DNA of 64,000 bases from Bacteroides sp. CAG:1060_57_27 (GTDB lineage: Bacteria > Bacteroidota > Bacteroidia > Bacteroidales > UBA932), in assembly GCA_001915575.1 (NCBI GenBank), contig MNQT01000014.1, positions 11,637-75,636 of the forward strand, in the 5' to 3' direction. A program made the position numbers and the translations under genes. Positions 45,016-54,262 of this stretch are shown piece after piece. Numbering within the stretch: the stretch's first letter is position 1; each line of letters starts with the position of its first letter. The notes beneath the pieces are model-generated. The model saw only the letters and a program-made list of their open reading frames with translations. It ran no database searches and had not been told where the DNA came from.

Positions 45016-45982
45016 AAATCCTTATATAGTTTTCCGTGGCCTCCTCGAGGTCGGCCACCTTCACACATTCGTCGTCCCTGTGCGCCACGCATATCGAACC
45101 CGGCCCGCAGATGCTCTTGAGAGCGAAGTTCGAGAGGTGCGGGGCGTCGCTTCCGAAACTTACGGGCCTGGAGCGGAAACCCTCGGGTACATGGTATGAC
45201 AGGGGGGAATCCCCGCCCGACGCCTCGACCACGAGCTCATCGCAGCGCTGCGACTCCATGAACTCCTGCACGGCCGCATCCGAACTGAAGGTCGTGCGGA
45301 AGTACAGGCGGCATTCGAGCGAGGGGCTGAGCACATTCTGCGGATTGCCGCTATGCAGCATCCCCACGTTCCAGCTGGTTGCGCCGAGCACGGGGTCTTC
45401 TGCAAAGCCCCTGGCTCGGAGCCTGTCCATGAAATCCACGAACATGTCTACCGCGCTGCGCCCAAGTTCGGGATACCCCGAATGGAAGGCCTTGCCCCGG
45501 AAACGCAGCCCGTAGGCCTTGGTGCCCTTCGATGCGCTGACCATAAGGTTGTCGGTAGGCTCTCCCACAACCACATACGGGGCCCGGAAGTCAGTCTTCG
45601 CAAAAGCCTTGGCCCCGAAAGAGCCGGTCTCCTCCCCGCTGAGCAGCAGCAGGCCGAATCCGTCCCTTCCCGATGCCGCAAGCCTCTCGCAGGCCCTGTA
45701 CATCGAGTATATCTGTCCCTTGGCGTCGCACGCGCCCCTGCCCCGGACATACTCGCCGTCAAAGGACGGCGCGATATAGGGAGGAACCGTATCGACATGC
45801 GTGCAGAACACCACCTGCGGTTCTCCCCAGCTCAGAAGCATGTTCAGGCTGCCGTCGCCGACTTCCATTAGCCCGGTCTTCTCCGCCACGAGGACAGAGG
45901 CGAGCCAGAGCGAGAAATCCCTTTCGCGCCCGGATGTAGAATCCTTGGAGAGCATCTGCTCCAGCAGTCCGCCTTCAAACAT
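44942..45982 (-). CDS. M20 metallopeptidase, likely succinyl-diaminopimelate desuccinylase (dapE-like)
   Basis: 346 residues. Zinc peptidase M20/ArgE/DapE family: metal ligands in FCTHVDTVPP, GRGACDAKGQ and LLSGEETGSFG, a later ligand Glu in VVVGEPTDN and a His in CVAHRDDE. Family members deacylate N-acyl amino acids. Its place between thrA and dapB, with dapD nearby, supports succinyl-DAP as substrate; N-acyl-ornithine is the main alternative. The C-terminus (after about residue 322) is encoded in the overlap with dapB and looks loose and charged. Confidence 0.82.
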   Translation of the reverse strand: MFEGGLLEQMLSKDSTSGRERDFSLWLASVLVAEKTGLMEVGDGSLNMLLSWGEPQVVFCTHVDTVPPYIAPSFDGEYVRGRGACDAKGQIYSMYRACERLAASGRDGFGLLLLSGEETGSFGAKAFAKTDFRAPYVVVGEPTDNLMVSASKGTKAYGLRFRGKAFHSGYPELGRSAVDMFVDFMDRLRARGFAEDPVLGATSWNVGMLHSGNPQNVLSPSLECRLYFRTTFSSDAAVQEFMESQRCDELVVEASGGDSPLSYHVPEGFRSRPVSFGSDAPHLSNFALKSICGPGSICVAHRDDECVKVADLEEATENYIRIYESYNKRIRQDGPHGGSLAGREGN

Positions 45983-45995
45983 AAGCCTTGTCGCC

Positions 45996-48158
45996 TTAGA
46001 GGAGTATGTCCCTTATTATCCCGGTAGCCGCAAGCCGCACGCCTTCTCCCGCGCCCTTGATTACCAGGGGTGCCGTGTGTTCGCTGCGTACTATGACAAC
46101 ATTTTCCGTGCCGCTGATATGGTAGAACGGACTTTCTTCGCCTACGAGGCGCATGCTTATCTCCGCCCTGTAGCCGAGCCTCGCGGACGGGTCGCGCGTG
46201 AGCGAGGCCACGAACCTCTGCCTCCTGCCCATGTTGTCGAGTTCCTCCTCACGTTCGATGAAGCGGGGTTCGTAATCCGAGAGCTTCTTGTAGAACTCGT
46301 CCAGGCTGCATCCGAAAAAGTCTTCCGGAAGGAGGGGCGTTATCTTCACGTCGCCCTCCTCGAGCGGCACTCCGGCCTCGCGCGCAAGTATCAGCAGCTT
46401 GCGCAGCACATCCCTTCCGCCGAGGTCGGTCCGGGGATCCTTCTCCGTGAGACCCACGTCCTGGGCCTTGCGCAGCAGGGTCGAAAGCGTGTCGGTACGG
46501 GGGCCGTCGTAGCCAGTGATCACATAGTTCAGGGTGCAGGAGACCACGGCCTCTATCGATTCTATGGTGTCGCAGCAGTTGGCGCCTCCGGCAAGGTACT
46601 CAAGGATGGGGATGGCGTTGCCTACCGTGGTGTCGTAGCGGAAGGAACAGCCGTTCTCCCTGGCCTCGGCCTTGATTGCGGCATATTGTGCATACGGCAC
46701 AGCCAGGGAACGCCTGTTGGAAGTCACGACATTCATCCCCGCGCGGAAAAGTTCGGGATAGCGCCTGTGCAGGTTGTTGTCGTCGGTGCAGTCAACGAAT
46801 ATCGACTTCCGCAGGGCGCAGGCCACCACGGCGTCCACGAACGCCCCGTCCGCGGCACACTGCCCGGACGAGAGACGCTCCCCGAGTTCCTGTGTGCGGA
46901 GGCCGCGCAGGTCTATCGCGAAACGGCGGCTGTCGGAGACGCCCACTATCTTTATCGAACGCCCGAGCCTCGCGGCAACCCGTTCGCGGCTCGACTCTAT
47001 GAGCCCGGCCAAGGTCTTTCCGACAGCACCGTAGCCGGCTATGAACACCGGAAGTTCCGTAAGGGTGCGGGCCTCGAAGAATTCCCTATGCACTGCGGCC
47101 AGGGCCTCGTTCTCGACGAGGGTCCTTACGCTGAAATAGAAGGTCGAGCCCTCTCCCCATATATCGGAAAGAGGTTTGACTCCGGCTTCCGAAAGGGCGG
47201 AAAGTATCCTCGCCGCGGCAGTACGGCGGCTTGGAACGCCCTCCCCGACGAGGCACAGCGTCGATGTCCCGTCGCCACCCGCAAGGGAAGTGACGCCCAT
47301 CCAGCGGTCCGGGCCGCCCGGCACGCAGCCGACAAGCGTCCCGGGATGTCCAGGATCAAAGCTGTCGAGTATGCGTATCGGTATCGAAGCCTGCATGGCC
47401 GGCCTTACCGTCGGCGCATAGAGCACCTTCGCTCCCGCCTCGGCAAGCCTCAGGGCCGCCTCGTACGAAATATCCGGAATCGTGACGGCCGAGGGTATCA
47501 CCTTGGGGTTGGCGGTCATTATTCCCGGGACATCCGTCCATATCTCGACGACGGAGGCGTCGGATCCGGCCGCATACAGAGCCGCGCTGTAGTCGGAACC
47601 GCCCCTGCCGAGCGTCGTGGGCCGGCCGTCGGGACCGGAAGCTATGAAACCCGGCGCCACGAAAAGCCTTGTGTCGGGACTATGCGCGATGCGGCGCCTG
47701 ATATTGGCATAGCTCCTTTCCTCGTCCACGCCGTCTTCCGTGCAGACGATAAGTTCCCGCGAGTCTATCCACTCCGTACGGATTCCTTCGCAGGAGCACT
47801 TGCGCGCTATGATCCTGGTAGAGAACAGCTCTCCGAAGCAGACCGCCTCCCCGGCGGGGGCGGCGAGCAGTCCGGATGCCATGGCATCGAGCTCAGCGAG
47901 AGCCTGCGCCCTTTCCTGTCCGGTAAAGAGCCTGTTTATTATCGCCGCATGCCTGTCCCTGATCTCGGCCGTGACTGCCCTCCTAAGAGCCGGATCGCTG
48001 CAGCGGTCGAGCTCTATGAGCCTGTCGGTGCAGCCGCGCACGGCGGAGCACACGAGGATCATCCTGTCTCTTGAAATCTCGCGGACTATTATGTCGAGGA
48101 CGGCAGAGATGCGCGTGGCGTCCGCTACGCTACTGCCGCCGAACTTTAGTACCTGCAT
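45996..48158 (-). CDS. thrA: Bifunctional aspartokinase/homoserine dehydrogenase, shortened regulatory region
   Basis: 720 residues from the ATG at 48158 (MQVLKFGGSSVADATRIS). Aspartokinase domain about 1-280 (KFGGSS, FGELFSTRI, TTLGRGGSDYSAA), homoserine dehydrogenase about 370-720 (VFIAGYGAVGK, YDTTVGNAIPILEYL, DPRTDLGGRDVLRKL). In E. coli ThrA about 160 residues with two ACT domains lie between GTLIG and the dehydrogenase; here only about 93 do, which reads as a single ACT unit. Family length is normally about 810-820. The enzyme starts the aspartate pathway and makes homoserine; feedback control by threonine may be changed. Two bases after murA. Confidence 0.93.
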   Translation of the reverse strand: MQVLKFGGSSVADATRISAVLDIIVREISRDRMILVCSAVRGCTDRLIELDRCSDPALRRAVTAEIRDRHAAIINRLFTGQERAQALAELDAMASGLLAAPAGEAVCFGELFSTRIIARKCSCEGIRTEWIDSRELIVCTEDGVDEERSYANIRRRIAHSPDTRLFVAPGFIASGPDGRPTTLGRGGSDYSAALYAAGSDASVVEIWTDVPGIMTANPKVIPSAVTIPDISYEAALRLAEAGAKVLYAPTVRPAMQASIPIRILDSFDPGHPGTLVGCVPGGPDRWMGVTSLAGGDGTSTLCLVGEGVPSRRTAAARILSALSEAGVKPLSDIWGEGSTFYFSVRTLVENEALAAVHREFFEARTLTELPVFIAGYGAVGKTLAGLIESSRERVAARLGRSIKIVGVSDSRRFAIDLRGLRTQELGERLSSGQCAADGAFVDAVVACALRKSIFVDCTDDNNLHRRYPELFRAGMNVVTSNRRSLAVPYAQYAAIKAEARENGCSFRYDTTVGNAIPILEYLAGGANCCDTIESIEAVVSCTLNYVITGYDGPRTDTLSTLLRKAQDVGLTEKDPRTDLGGRDVLRKLLILAREAGVPLEEGDVKITPLLPEDFFGCSLDEFYKKLSDYEPRFIEREEELDNMGRRQRFVASLTRDPSARLGYRAEISMRLVGEESPFYHISGTENVVIVRSEHTAPLVIKGAGEGVRLAATGIIRDILL

Positions 48159-48160
48159 TG

Positions 48161-49471
48161 TTACGGTTTTCTCGTTATCCGGGCTCCGAGCGCGTTGAGA
48201 CGGGTCTCGACATTCTCGTAACCGCGGTCGATCTGTTCTATGTTGTCTATCTGAGAAGTGCCCTTGGCCGACATAGCGGCGAGCAGCATGGCTATTCCGG
48301 CACGGATGTCCGGCGAGGTCATCCTTCCCGCCTTCAGGGAAATCTTGTGGTCGTGGCCTATGACCACCGCCCTGTGCGGGTCGCAGAGTATTATCTGCGC
48401 TCCCATATCGATGAGCTTGTCGACGAAGAACAGCCTGCTCTCGAACATCTTCTGGTGGATGAGCACGCTGCCCTTGCACTGGGTCGCCACGACCAGCATC
48501 ACGCTCAGCAGGTCCGGGGTGAGCCCGGGCCAGGGAGCGTCGGCAAGGGTCATTATGGAGCCGTCGATGAAAGACTCTATCTCGTAGCTTTCCTGGGAAG
48601 GCACATAGATGTCGTCCCCCTTGCGTTCGAGCTTCACGCCGAGACGGCGGAAGCACTCGGGGATTATCGCGAGATTGTCCCACGAGACGTTCCTTATCGT
48701 GAGTTCGCTCCGGGTGATTGCGGCCATACCGATGAAGGAGCCTACCTCTATCATATCGGGCAGCACCCTGTGCGAGGCCCCGTGCAGTTCCTTCACGCCG
48801 GTTATAGAGAGCAGGTTGGAGCCAATGCCCTCTATCTTCGCGCCCATGCCCACGAGCATGCGGCAGAGCTGCTGCACATAGGGTTCGCAGGCGGCGTTGT
48901 AGATAGTGGTCTTTCCCTCCGTGAGGACGGAGGCCATGACGATGTTGGCCGTTCCAGTCACGGAAGCCTCGTCGAGAAGCATGTAACAGCCCTTCATCGA
49001 GCGGCCTCCGTAGAGGTTGTATGCCCTCTTGTCCGTATCGTAGGCGCAGGTGGCGCCGAGCTTCATGAAGCCGGCGATATGGGTATCCACCCTGCGGCGG
49101 CCTATCTTGTCTCCTCCCGGCTTGGGGAAATACGCCTGGCCGAAACGGGCGAGCACAGGGCCGGTTATCATCACCGAGCCGCGCAGCTGCGCACAGCGTC
49201 GCACGAAATCCGCGCTGCGTATGTACATCTCGTTGATATGTCTTGCCATAAAGACATATTCGCCTTTCGCAGGGCGGCTCACTGCCACGCCCATAGCCTT
49301 GAGCAGGTCGATGAGGTTGAGTATGTCGGTAATCTCCGGGACGTTCGAAATCCTTACCGGCTCCGACGTGAGGAGCGTCGCACAGATCACCTCGAGCGCC
49401 TCGTTCTTGGCTCCCTGGGGCTCTATCTCCCCGCTGAGACGGTATCCTCCCTCTATGACGAATGAACTCAT
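48161..49471 (-). CDS. murA: UDP-GlcNAc 1-carboxyvinyltransferase with Asp in the fosfomycin position
   Basis: 436 residues. First committed step of peptidoglycan synthesis. N-terminal IEGGYRLSGEIEPQGAKNEA carries the catalytic Lys-Asn. The active-site loop reads PKPGGDKIGRRRVDTHIAGF: residue 121 is Asp where E. coli MurA has Cys115, the residue fosfomycin attacks. Asp variants are active and insensitive to the drug in other phyla. Its start overlaps the murB stop by four bases. Confidence 0.95.
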   Translation of the reverse strand: MSSFVIEGGYRLSGEIEPQGAKNEALEVICATLLTSEPVRISNVPEITDILNLIDLLKAMGVAVSRPAKGEYVFMARHINEMYIRSADFVRRCAQLRGSVMITGPVLARFGQAYFPKPGGDKIGRRRVDTHIAGFMKLGATCAYDTDKRAYNLYGGRSMKGCYMLLDEASVTGTANIVMASVLTEGKTTIYNAACEPYVQQLCRMLVGMGAKIEGIGSNLLSITGVKELHGASHRVLPDMIEVGSFIGMAAITRSELTIRNVSWDNLAIIPECFRRLGVKLERKGDDIYVPSQESYEIESFIDGSIMTLADAPWPGLTPDLLSVMLVVATQCKGSVLIHQKMFESRLFFVDKLIDMGAQIILCDPHRAVVIGHDHKISLKAGRMTSPDIRAGIAMLLAAMSAKGTSQIDNIEQIDRGYENVETRLNALGARITRKP

Positions 49472-50499
49472 ATATGCTCCACTTCCGGTTCAAGGACGAT
49501 GCCGTAGCGCTCCCTGACCGTATCTACGATTTTAGTTTCCAAACCCAGTATGTCCTCCGGCGATGCGTCCCCGCTGAGGTTGACTATCACCAGAGGCTGC
49601 CTTTCATATACGGCCGCTCCGCCCACGGAAACTCCCTTCAGGCCGCAGCTGTCGATCAGATATGCCGCAGGCACCTTGACCCTCCCGTCGGGCAGGTCGT
49701 AATGCGGAGCCGAACCGTCGGGGCTGATACGGGCGAAGGTCCCTGCGTCCACGACCGGATTCTTGAAGAAGCTCCCGGCGCTGCCGATTTCGGCAGGATC
49801 GGGAAGCTTTCCGCGCCGCAGCTTCATCACGGCCTCGCGGACTTCCCCGGGGGTCTCCGGCACCTTTCCGCCGAGAGCCTCCGAAACGCCCTTGTATCCC
49901 GTCTTCGGAACAGGCTTGCGGCTCAGCCGGAAGAGCACGCTCGTAACCACATAGCGGCCCTTGTTCTCAGGCTCCTTGAACATGGACGTGCGGTAGCCGT
50001 AACGGCATTCCGCCCTGGTGAACTTCACCTTCTTCCTCTCCTTGAGGTCGAAGCAGACCACGCCCGAGACTATATCCGCGACCTCGGCTCCGTAGGCGCC
50101 TATGTTCTGCACTGCGGCAGCACCCACCTCGCCGGGAATCATCGAAAGGTTCTCGGTTCCCCAGAGTCCGTGGCGGCAGGCCTCGGCGACGAAGCTGTCG
50201 AAGTTCACTCCGGCGCCCACGATTACGGGCACCTCGTCGAGACCGATGTCCACATACTTGATGAACTCGATGTTCGAGTGCAGCACCGTTCCCGGGAAGT
50301 CTCCCGTGAAAAGCAGGTTGCTCCCCTCCCCGATATGGAGCAGGGGCCGGGGCAGCCTGTCGAAGTTGAGCCCCGCGAGCTCGGCGACATTCTCATATTC
50401 GACGAAACACTCGCAGCGCACCTTCATGCGGAAGGTGTTCTGCCCTCCGAGGTCGTATTTGAGCTTAATTCTCACCCTGCTGCCTGAATGTGGATTCAA
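49468..50499 (-). CDS. murB: UDP-N-acetylenolpyruvoylglucosamine reductase
   Basis: 343 residues. FAD enzyme reducing the MurA product to UDP-MurNAc. FAD loop [18 protein letters not shown], catalytic stretch [20 protein letters not shown] (Ser) and [12 protein letters not shown]. The start within the end of aspS (35-base overlap) is needed to keep the YDLGGQNTF motif. Type I MurB by layout. Confidence 0.95.
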   Translation of the reverse strand: MNPHSGSRVRIKLKYDLGGQNTFRMKVRCECFVEYENVAELAGLNFDRLPRPLLHIGEGSNLLFTGDFPGTVLHSNIEFIKYVDIGLDEVPVIVGAGVNFDSFVAEACRHGLWGTENLSMIPGEVGAAAVQNIGAYGAEVADIVSGVVCFDLKERKKVKFTRAECRYGYRTSMFKEPENKGRYVVTSVLFRLSRKPVPKTGYKGVSEALGGKVPETPGEVREAVMKLRRGKLPDPAEIGSAGSFFKNPVVDAGTFARISPDGSAPHYDLPDGRVKVPAAYLIDSCGLKGVSVGGAAVYERQPLVIVNLSGDASPEDILGLETKIVDTVRERYGIVLEPEVEHI

Positions 50500-52243
50500 G
50501 CCAGAGCTCCTTCATCTGAGAATCGTCGATCCTTGACGGAGAATCTATCATCACGTCCCTTCCCTGGTTGTTCTTGGGGAATGCGATGTAGTCCCTTATG
50601 GTCTCCTGTCCGCCGAACAGGGCGCAGACGCGGTCGAACCCGAACGCGAGTCCTCCGTGGGGCGGCGCTCCATACTTGAACGCGTTTATTATGAATCCGA
50701 ACTTGTATTCGGCGTCTTCCCTGCTTATGCCCAGCACCTCGAACATGCGGCTCTGCATCGCGGCGTCGTGTATCCTTATCGAGCCTCCGCCCAGTTCGGT
50801 GCCGTTGAGCACGAAGTCATACGCGTTGGCGCACACCCGCTCGAGATCCTCCTTCCTGTCGGAATAGAACCACTGCTCGTGCTCGGGCTTGGGAGCCGTG
50901 AACGGATGGTGCATGGCATAGAACCTGCCGTCCTCCTCGCTCCACTCCAGAAGGGGGAAGTCCACCACCCACAGGGGAGCAAACTCGTGGGGATTGCGGA
51001 GTCCCAGCCGGTTGCCCATCTCTATACGGAGCACCCCGAGCATGGTCTGGGCCTTGCGCCTGGCTCCGCAGAGCACGAGCAGCAGGTCGCCGTCATGCGC
51101 CCCGCAACGCTCCGCCACTGCACGCAGCTCATCTGTGGAGTAGAACTTGTCCACGCTGCTCTTGACGCTGCCGTCGGTGTTCAGCCTAACATAGACCAGA
51201 CCCTTGGCGCCCACCTGGGGACGCTTGACCCATTCGGTGAGCTCATCGAGCTGCTTGCGGGTGTAGCCGGCACAGCCCGGCACGGCTATCGCCCCGACAT
51301 AGGGGGCATCGTCGAACACTCCGAAGCCGTGTCCCCTGACCATGTCGGTGATTTCGCATATCTCCATTCCGAAGCGGATGTCCGGCTTGTCTGAGCCGTA
51401 CCTGTCCATGGCGTCGTACCAGCTCATCCTCGGCAGCGGGTCGGGAATCTCCACCCCGAGGGCGTTGCGGAACATCTGCCTCATCATGCCCTCGAATATG
51501 TTCAGCACATCCTCCTGCTCCACGAAGCTCATCTCGCAGTCTATCTGGGTGAACTCGGGCTGGCGGTCTGCACGCAGGTCCTCGTCGCGGAAGCACCTGA
51601 CTATCTGGAAGTAGCGGTCGTACCCGGCCACCATAAGCAGCTGCTTGAAGGTCTGGGGAGACTGGGGCAGGGCGTAGAAAGTGCCGGGATTCATCCTCGA
51701 GGGCACCACGAAGTCGCGCGCTCCCTCGGGAGTGGACTTGATGAGGTACGGCGTCTCTATCTCCATGAAGCCCTGCGCGTCGAGGTAGCTGCGCACCTCC
51801 TGGGCAAGCCTGTGCCTGAGCGCGAGCGCCCTCTGCAGAGGGGGACGGCGCAGGTCGAGATAGCGGTACTTCGCCCTGAGGTCCTCGCCGCCGTCGCTCT
51901 CCTCCTCGATCGTGAACGGAGGCACTGCGGACTTGTTGAGTATGTCTATGCCCTCGAGCCTTATCTCTATCTCGCCCGTAGGCATCTTGGGATTCTTGCT
52001 GGTACGCTCCACGACCTCGCCGCGCGCCCGGATCACATATTCCCTGCCGAGCGAGGCGGCCGTCTGCACGAGTTCGGGGGCGGCGTCGCTCTCGACCACG
52101 AGCTGCGTGATGCCGTAGCGGTCGCGCAGGTCGATGAAGGTCATGCCGCCGAGCTTGCGGGATTTCTGCACCCATCCCGCGAGGGTGACTTTCTTTCCTT
52201 TGTCGGCAAGGCGGAGCCCGCCGCAAGTGTCTGTTCTGTACAT
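50465..52243 (-). CDS. aspS: Aspartyl-tRNA synthetase
   Basis: 592 residues from the ATG at 52243 ([20 protein letters not shown]). Class II synthetase: N-terminal OB fold (1-110), motif 2 [16 protein letters not shown], the bacterial GAD insertion (about 290-410) and motif 3 [15 protein letters not shown]. Charges tRNA-Asp. It heads the aspS-murB-murA-thrA-dap run. An open stretch upstream of the ATG adds non-family residues. Confidence 0.96.
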   Translation of the reverse strand: MYRTDTCGGLRLADKGKKVTLAGWVQKSRKLGGMTFIDLRDRYGITQLVVESDAAPELVQTAASLGREYVIRARGEVVERTSKNPKMPTGEIEIRLEGIDILNKSAVPPFTIEEESDGGEDLRAKYRYLDLRRPPLQRALALRHRLAQEVRSYLDAQGFMEIETPYLIKSTPEGARDFVVPSRMNPGTFYALPQSPQTFKQLLMVAGYDRYFQIVRCFRDEDLRADRQPEFTQIDCEMSFVEQEDVLNIFEGMMRQMFRNALGVEIPDPLPRMSWYDAMDRYGSDKPDIRFGMEICEITDMVRGHGFGVFDDAPYVGAIAVPGCAGYTRKQLDELTEWVKRPQVGAKGLVYVRLNTDGSVKSSVDKFYSTDELRAVAERCGAHDGDLLLVLCGARRKAQTMLGVLRIEMGNRLGLRNPHEFAPLWVVDFPLLEWSEEDGRFYAMHHPFTAPKPEHEQWFYSDRKEDLERVCANAYDFVLNGTELGGGSIRIHDAAMQSRMFEVLGISREDAEYKFGFIINAFKYGAPPHGGLAFGFDRVCALFGGQETIRDYIAFPKNNQGRDVMIDSPSRIDDSQMKELWLESTFRQQGEN

Positions 52244-52270
52244 ATTGAACGTTATGATTTTTCCAAACAG

Positions 52271-52278
52271 CAAAGATA
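52271..52278 (-). promoter_or_regulatory. -7 promoter box for the aspS-mur-thr-dap run
   Basis: Minus-strand TATCTTTG, 27 bases before the aspS ATG. No clear -33 TTTG at the standard distance. It faces two TACTTTTG boxes on the other strand. Confidence 0.5.
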
Positions 52279-52291
52279 TGAATTTATTCCG

Positions 52292-52318
52292 TACTTTTGC
52301 CCGGGACAACTACTTTTG
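52292..52318 (+). promoter_or_regulatory. Tandem -7-like boxes for the queD operon
   Basis: TACTTTTG occurs twice (52292-52299 and 52311-52318); both fit TAnnTTTG. The second ends five bases before the ATG at 52324, the first 24 bases before it. No clear -33 box belongs to either. Confidence 0.45.
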
Positions 52319-52323
52319 GAAAC

Positions 52324-52656
52324 ATGTACTACATCTCAAAGAAATTCGAAATCGCAGCCGCGCACCACCTCGCCCTCGACTACGGGAGCAAGTGCTCCAG
52401 GCTGCACGGACACAACTACGCCGTGGAGGTCTTCTGCCGTGCCGGAGAACTCGACCGCAACGGCATGGTGACCGACTTCAGGCTCATAAAGGAAAGGGTA
52501 TGCGACGTGCTCGACCACAAGGACCTCAACGAGGTGCTGCCATTCAACCCCACCTCGGAGAACCTCGCCCGGTGGATATGCGAACAGATTCCCAACTGCT
52601 ACAAGGTCAGCGTCGAGGAGACCACGGGCAACAGGGCCGTCTATGTAAAGGACTGA
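52324..52656 (+). CDS. queD: 6-carboxytetrahydropterin synthase (QueD)
   Basis: 110 residues from the ATG at 52324 (MYYISKKFEIAAAHHLALDY). Makes 6-carboxytetrahydropterin for queuosine in tRNA. Zinc His in AAAHHL and HGHN; catalytic Cys in the CxxxHGH motif (KCSRLHGHNYAVEV); Asp-His in LDHKDLNE; Glu in VSVEETTG. The downstream paralogue shares long identical DNA near its 3' part. Confidence 0.92.
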   Translation: MYYISKKFEIAAAHHLALDYGSKCSRLHGHNYAVEVFCRAGELDRNGMVTDFRLIKERVCDVLDHKDLNEVLPFNPTSENLARWICEQIPNCYKVSVEETTGNRAVYVKD

Positions 52657-52659
52657 AAC

Positions 52660-52992
52660 ATGTACAGGGTAAGGAAGACAATGGAGATAAGCGCCGCGCA
52701 CAGCCTCTCGTTCAAGGCGGCGGGCGTCGACGAGCCGGTGCACGGGCACAACTGGAAGATCACGGTATTCTGCCGCAGCGAAAGCCTCGACGAGGACGGA
52801 CTCGTCGTCGACTTCATGGCGATAGAGAAATTCCTCCTCGACAGCCTCGACCACCGCAACCTCAACGAGGTGCTGCCCTGCAACCCTTCGACCGAGAACC
52901 TCGCCCGGTGGATATGCGAGCATGTGGACAAGTGCTACCGCGTCGACGTCGAGGAATATTCCGGAGCCGAGGCAAGCTACGAAAGGCCGTGA
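52660..52992 (+). CDS. PTPS-III-like paralogue of QueD (ExxHGH motif)
   Basis: 110 residues, three bases after queD. Zinc ligands (SAAHSL, HGHN), LDHRNLNE and VDVEEYSG are kept, but the catalytic Cys is gone: the motif reads DEPVHGHNWKI, i.e. ExxHGH in place of CxxxHGH. That Glu motif marks PTPS-III enzymes, which make 6-hydroxymethyl-dihydropterin and can replace FolB in folate synthesis. Assignment rests on motif and family knowledge. DNA around 52855-52920 is almost identical to the matching part of queD, suggesting gene conversion or recent duplication. Confidence 0.8.
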   Translation: MYRVRKTMEISAAHSLSFKAAGVDEPVHGHNWKITVFCRSESLDEDGLVVDFMAIEKFLLDSLDHRNLNEVLPCNPSTENLARWICEHVDKCYRVDVEEYSGAEASYERP

Positions 52993-54197
52993 AGAGGGTC
53001 GCGATAATAGGCGGAGGAGCCGCCGGATGCTTCTGTTCCGTGCTGGCAAGGCGGAGACACCCCGACTGGCAGGTCTCCGTATACGAAGCCGGCGCCAGAC
53101 CGATGGCGAAGCTCGCCGTGACGGGCGGAGGCAGGTGCAACCTGACCAACAGCTTCGCCTCTGTACGGAAACTCGCGGACGCATATCCGAGAGGTGCGGC
53201 CCTGATGAGAAATGCCCTGCGTGCGTTCAGCCAGGACGACACCATGGCCTGGTTCGAAAGGGAGGGCGTGAGGCTCACCGTCCAGCCAGACGGCTGCGTG
53301 TTTCCGGAAAGCCAGGACGCGATGCAGATAGTACGCACGCTGTCACGCCTGATGCAGGACACGGGAGTCATCCTGCACTGCGGGAAAAAGGCCTGCGGCA
53401 TCACGCCGGCAGAAGGCTCCGGACTGCTGGTAAGATTCAGCTCAGGCGAGAGTATACCCGCAGACAGGGTCGTGCTCTGCTGCGGCGGCACGTCTCGCGC
53501 CGCGCTCGAGGCCATGCTTCCGGAAGGGCAGCCGGTGACCGACACCCTCCCCTCCCTTTTCACGCTCAGGCTCGACGACGCGCCGCTCAGGAGCCTGATG
53601 GGCACCGTCGTGGAGAACACCGCGCTGAGACTCGAAGGCACAGACATAGCCTCTGAAGGTACGCTGCTCGTCACCGACTGGGGCGTTAGCGGCCCCGCCA
53701 CGCTCAGGCTCTCGTCATACGCCGCGAAAGAGCTCGCCCGAATGCAGTACAGGGGCACGCTGCTCATAGGCTGGACGGGACAGGACGAAGCCGCGACGAG
53801 GGAACTGGTGTACTCCCTCGCAGGTTCCGCCGGCAGGAAGACCCTCGGCGGAGCCCGTCCCGACGGGCTGAGCGACAGGCTGTGGCGGCACATACTCGCA
53901 AGGGCAGGAGCAGATTCCGGCAGGAAATGGGCCGAGACCGGGCGCAGGCAGCTATCGGACATCTGCCGCGTGCTCACGCGTGACGCCTACCCTATCTGCG
54001 GCCGTGCACGCTTCAAGGAAGAGTTCGTCACCTGCGGAGGGGTGAGCCTCGAGGGAGTCGCCGCCCGAAGTCTCGAGAGCAAGGTGTGCCCGGGCCTGTT
54101 CTTCGCAGGAGAGGCCCTCGACATAGACGCCGTCACCGGAGGCTTCAACCTCCAGGCGGCCTGGTCCACCGCATGGAGGGTCGCGGAGCATCTGTGA
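52989..54197 (+). CDS. HI0933-family FAD-dependent oxidoreductase
   Basis: 402 residues from a GTG at 52989 that overlaps the stop of the PTPS-III-like gene. FAD-binding start VAIIGGGAAGCFCSVLARR, family motif LAVTGGGRCNLTN near residue 45, C-terminal VTGGFNLQAAWSTAW and FFAGEALDIDAVTGG. The family (YhiN/HI0933) is conserved but its reaction is not known. The operon with pterin genes is suggestive but does not define its substrate. Confidence 0.88.
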   Translation: MKRVAIIGGGAAGCFCSVLARRRHPDWQVSVYEAGARPMAKLAVTGGGRCNLTNSFASVRKLADAYPRGAALMRNALRAFSQDDTMAWFEREGVRLTVQPDGCVFPESQDAMQIVRTLSRLMQDTGVILHCGKKACGITPAEGSGLLVRFSSGESIPADRVVLCCGGTSRAALEAMLPEGQPVTDTLPSLFTLRLDDAPLRSLMGTVVENTALRLEGTDIASEGTLLVTDWGVSGPATLRLSSYAAKELARMQYRGTLLIGWTGQDEAATRELVYSLAGSAGRKTLGGARPDGLSDRLWRHILARAGADSGRKWAETGRRQLSDICRVLTRDAYPICGRARFKEEFVTCGGVSLEGVAARSLESKVCPGLFFAGEALDIDAVTGGFNLQAAWSTAWRVAEHL

Positions 54198-54206
54198 TTT
54201 TTTTCA

Positions 54207-54240
54207 TATCTTTGCGGATGCCGGCAGTGATGAGCCGGCA
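54207..54240 (+). promoter_or_regulatory. Promoter box and leader hairpin before the serine palmitoyltransferase gene
   Basis: TATCTTTG (54207-54214) is a perfect -7 box. Directly after it TGCCGGC (54219-54225) and GCCGGCA (54234-54240) form a 7-bp stem with an 8-base loop, followed by GTTTTACT. The hairpin would sit at the very 5' end of the mRNA, or act as a terminator for the upstream flavoprotein gene. Confidence 0.55.
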
Positions 54241-54262
54241 GTTTTACTAAAACCTATCCATA

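Noticed and set aside
45996..49493. Open frame of over 1100 codons across thrA and murA
   Set aside because: Only the part from 48158 down matches ThrA; upstream it is an out-of-frame reading of murA, which has its own clear protein.
52134..52988. Long N-terminal extension of the HI0933-type flavoprotein
   Set aside because: It is an out-of-frame reading of both pterin genes; the FAD motif starts right after the GTG at 52989.
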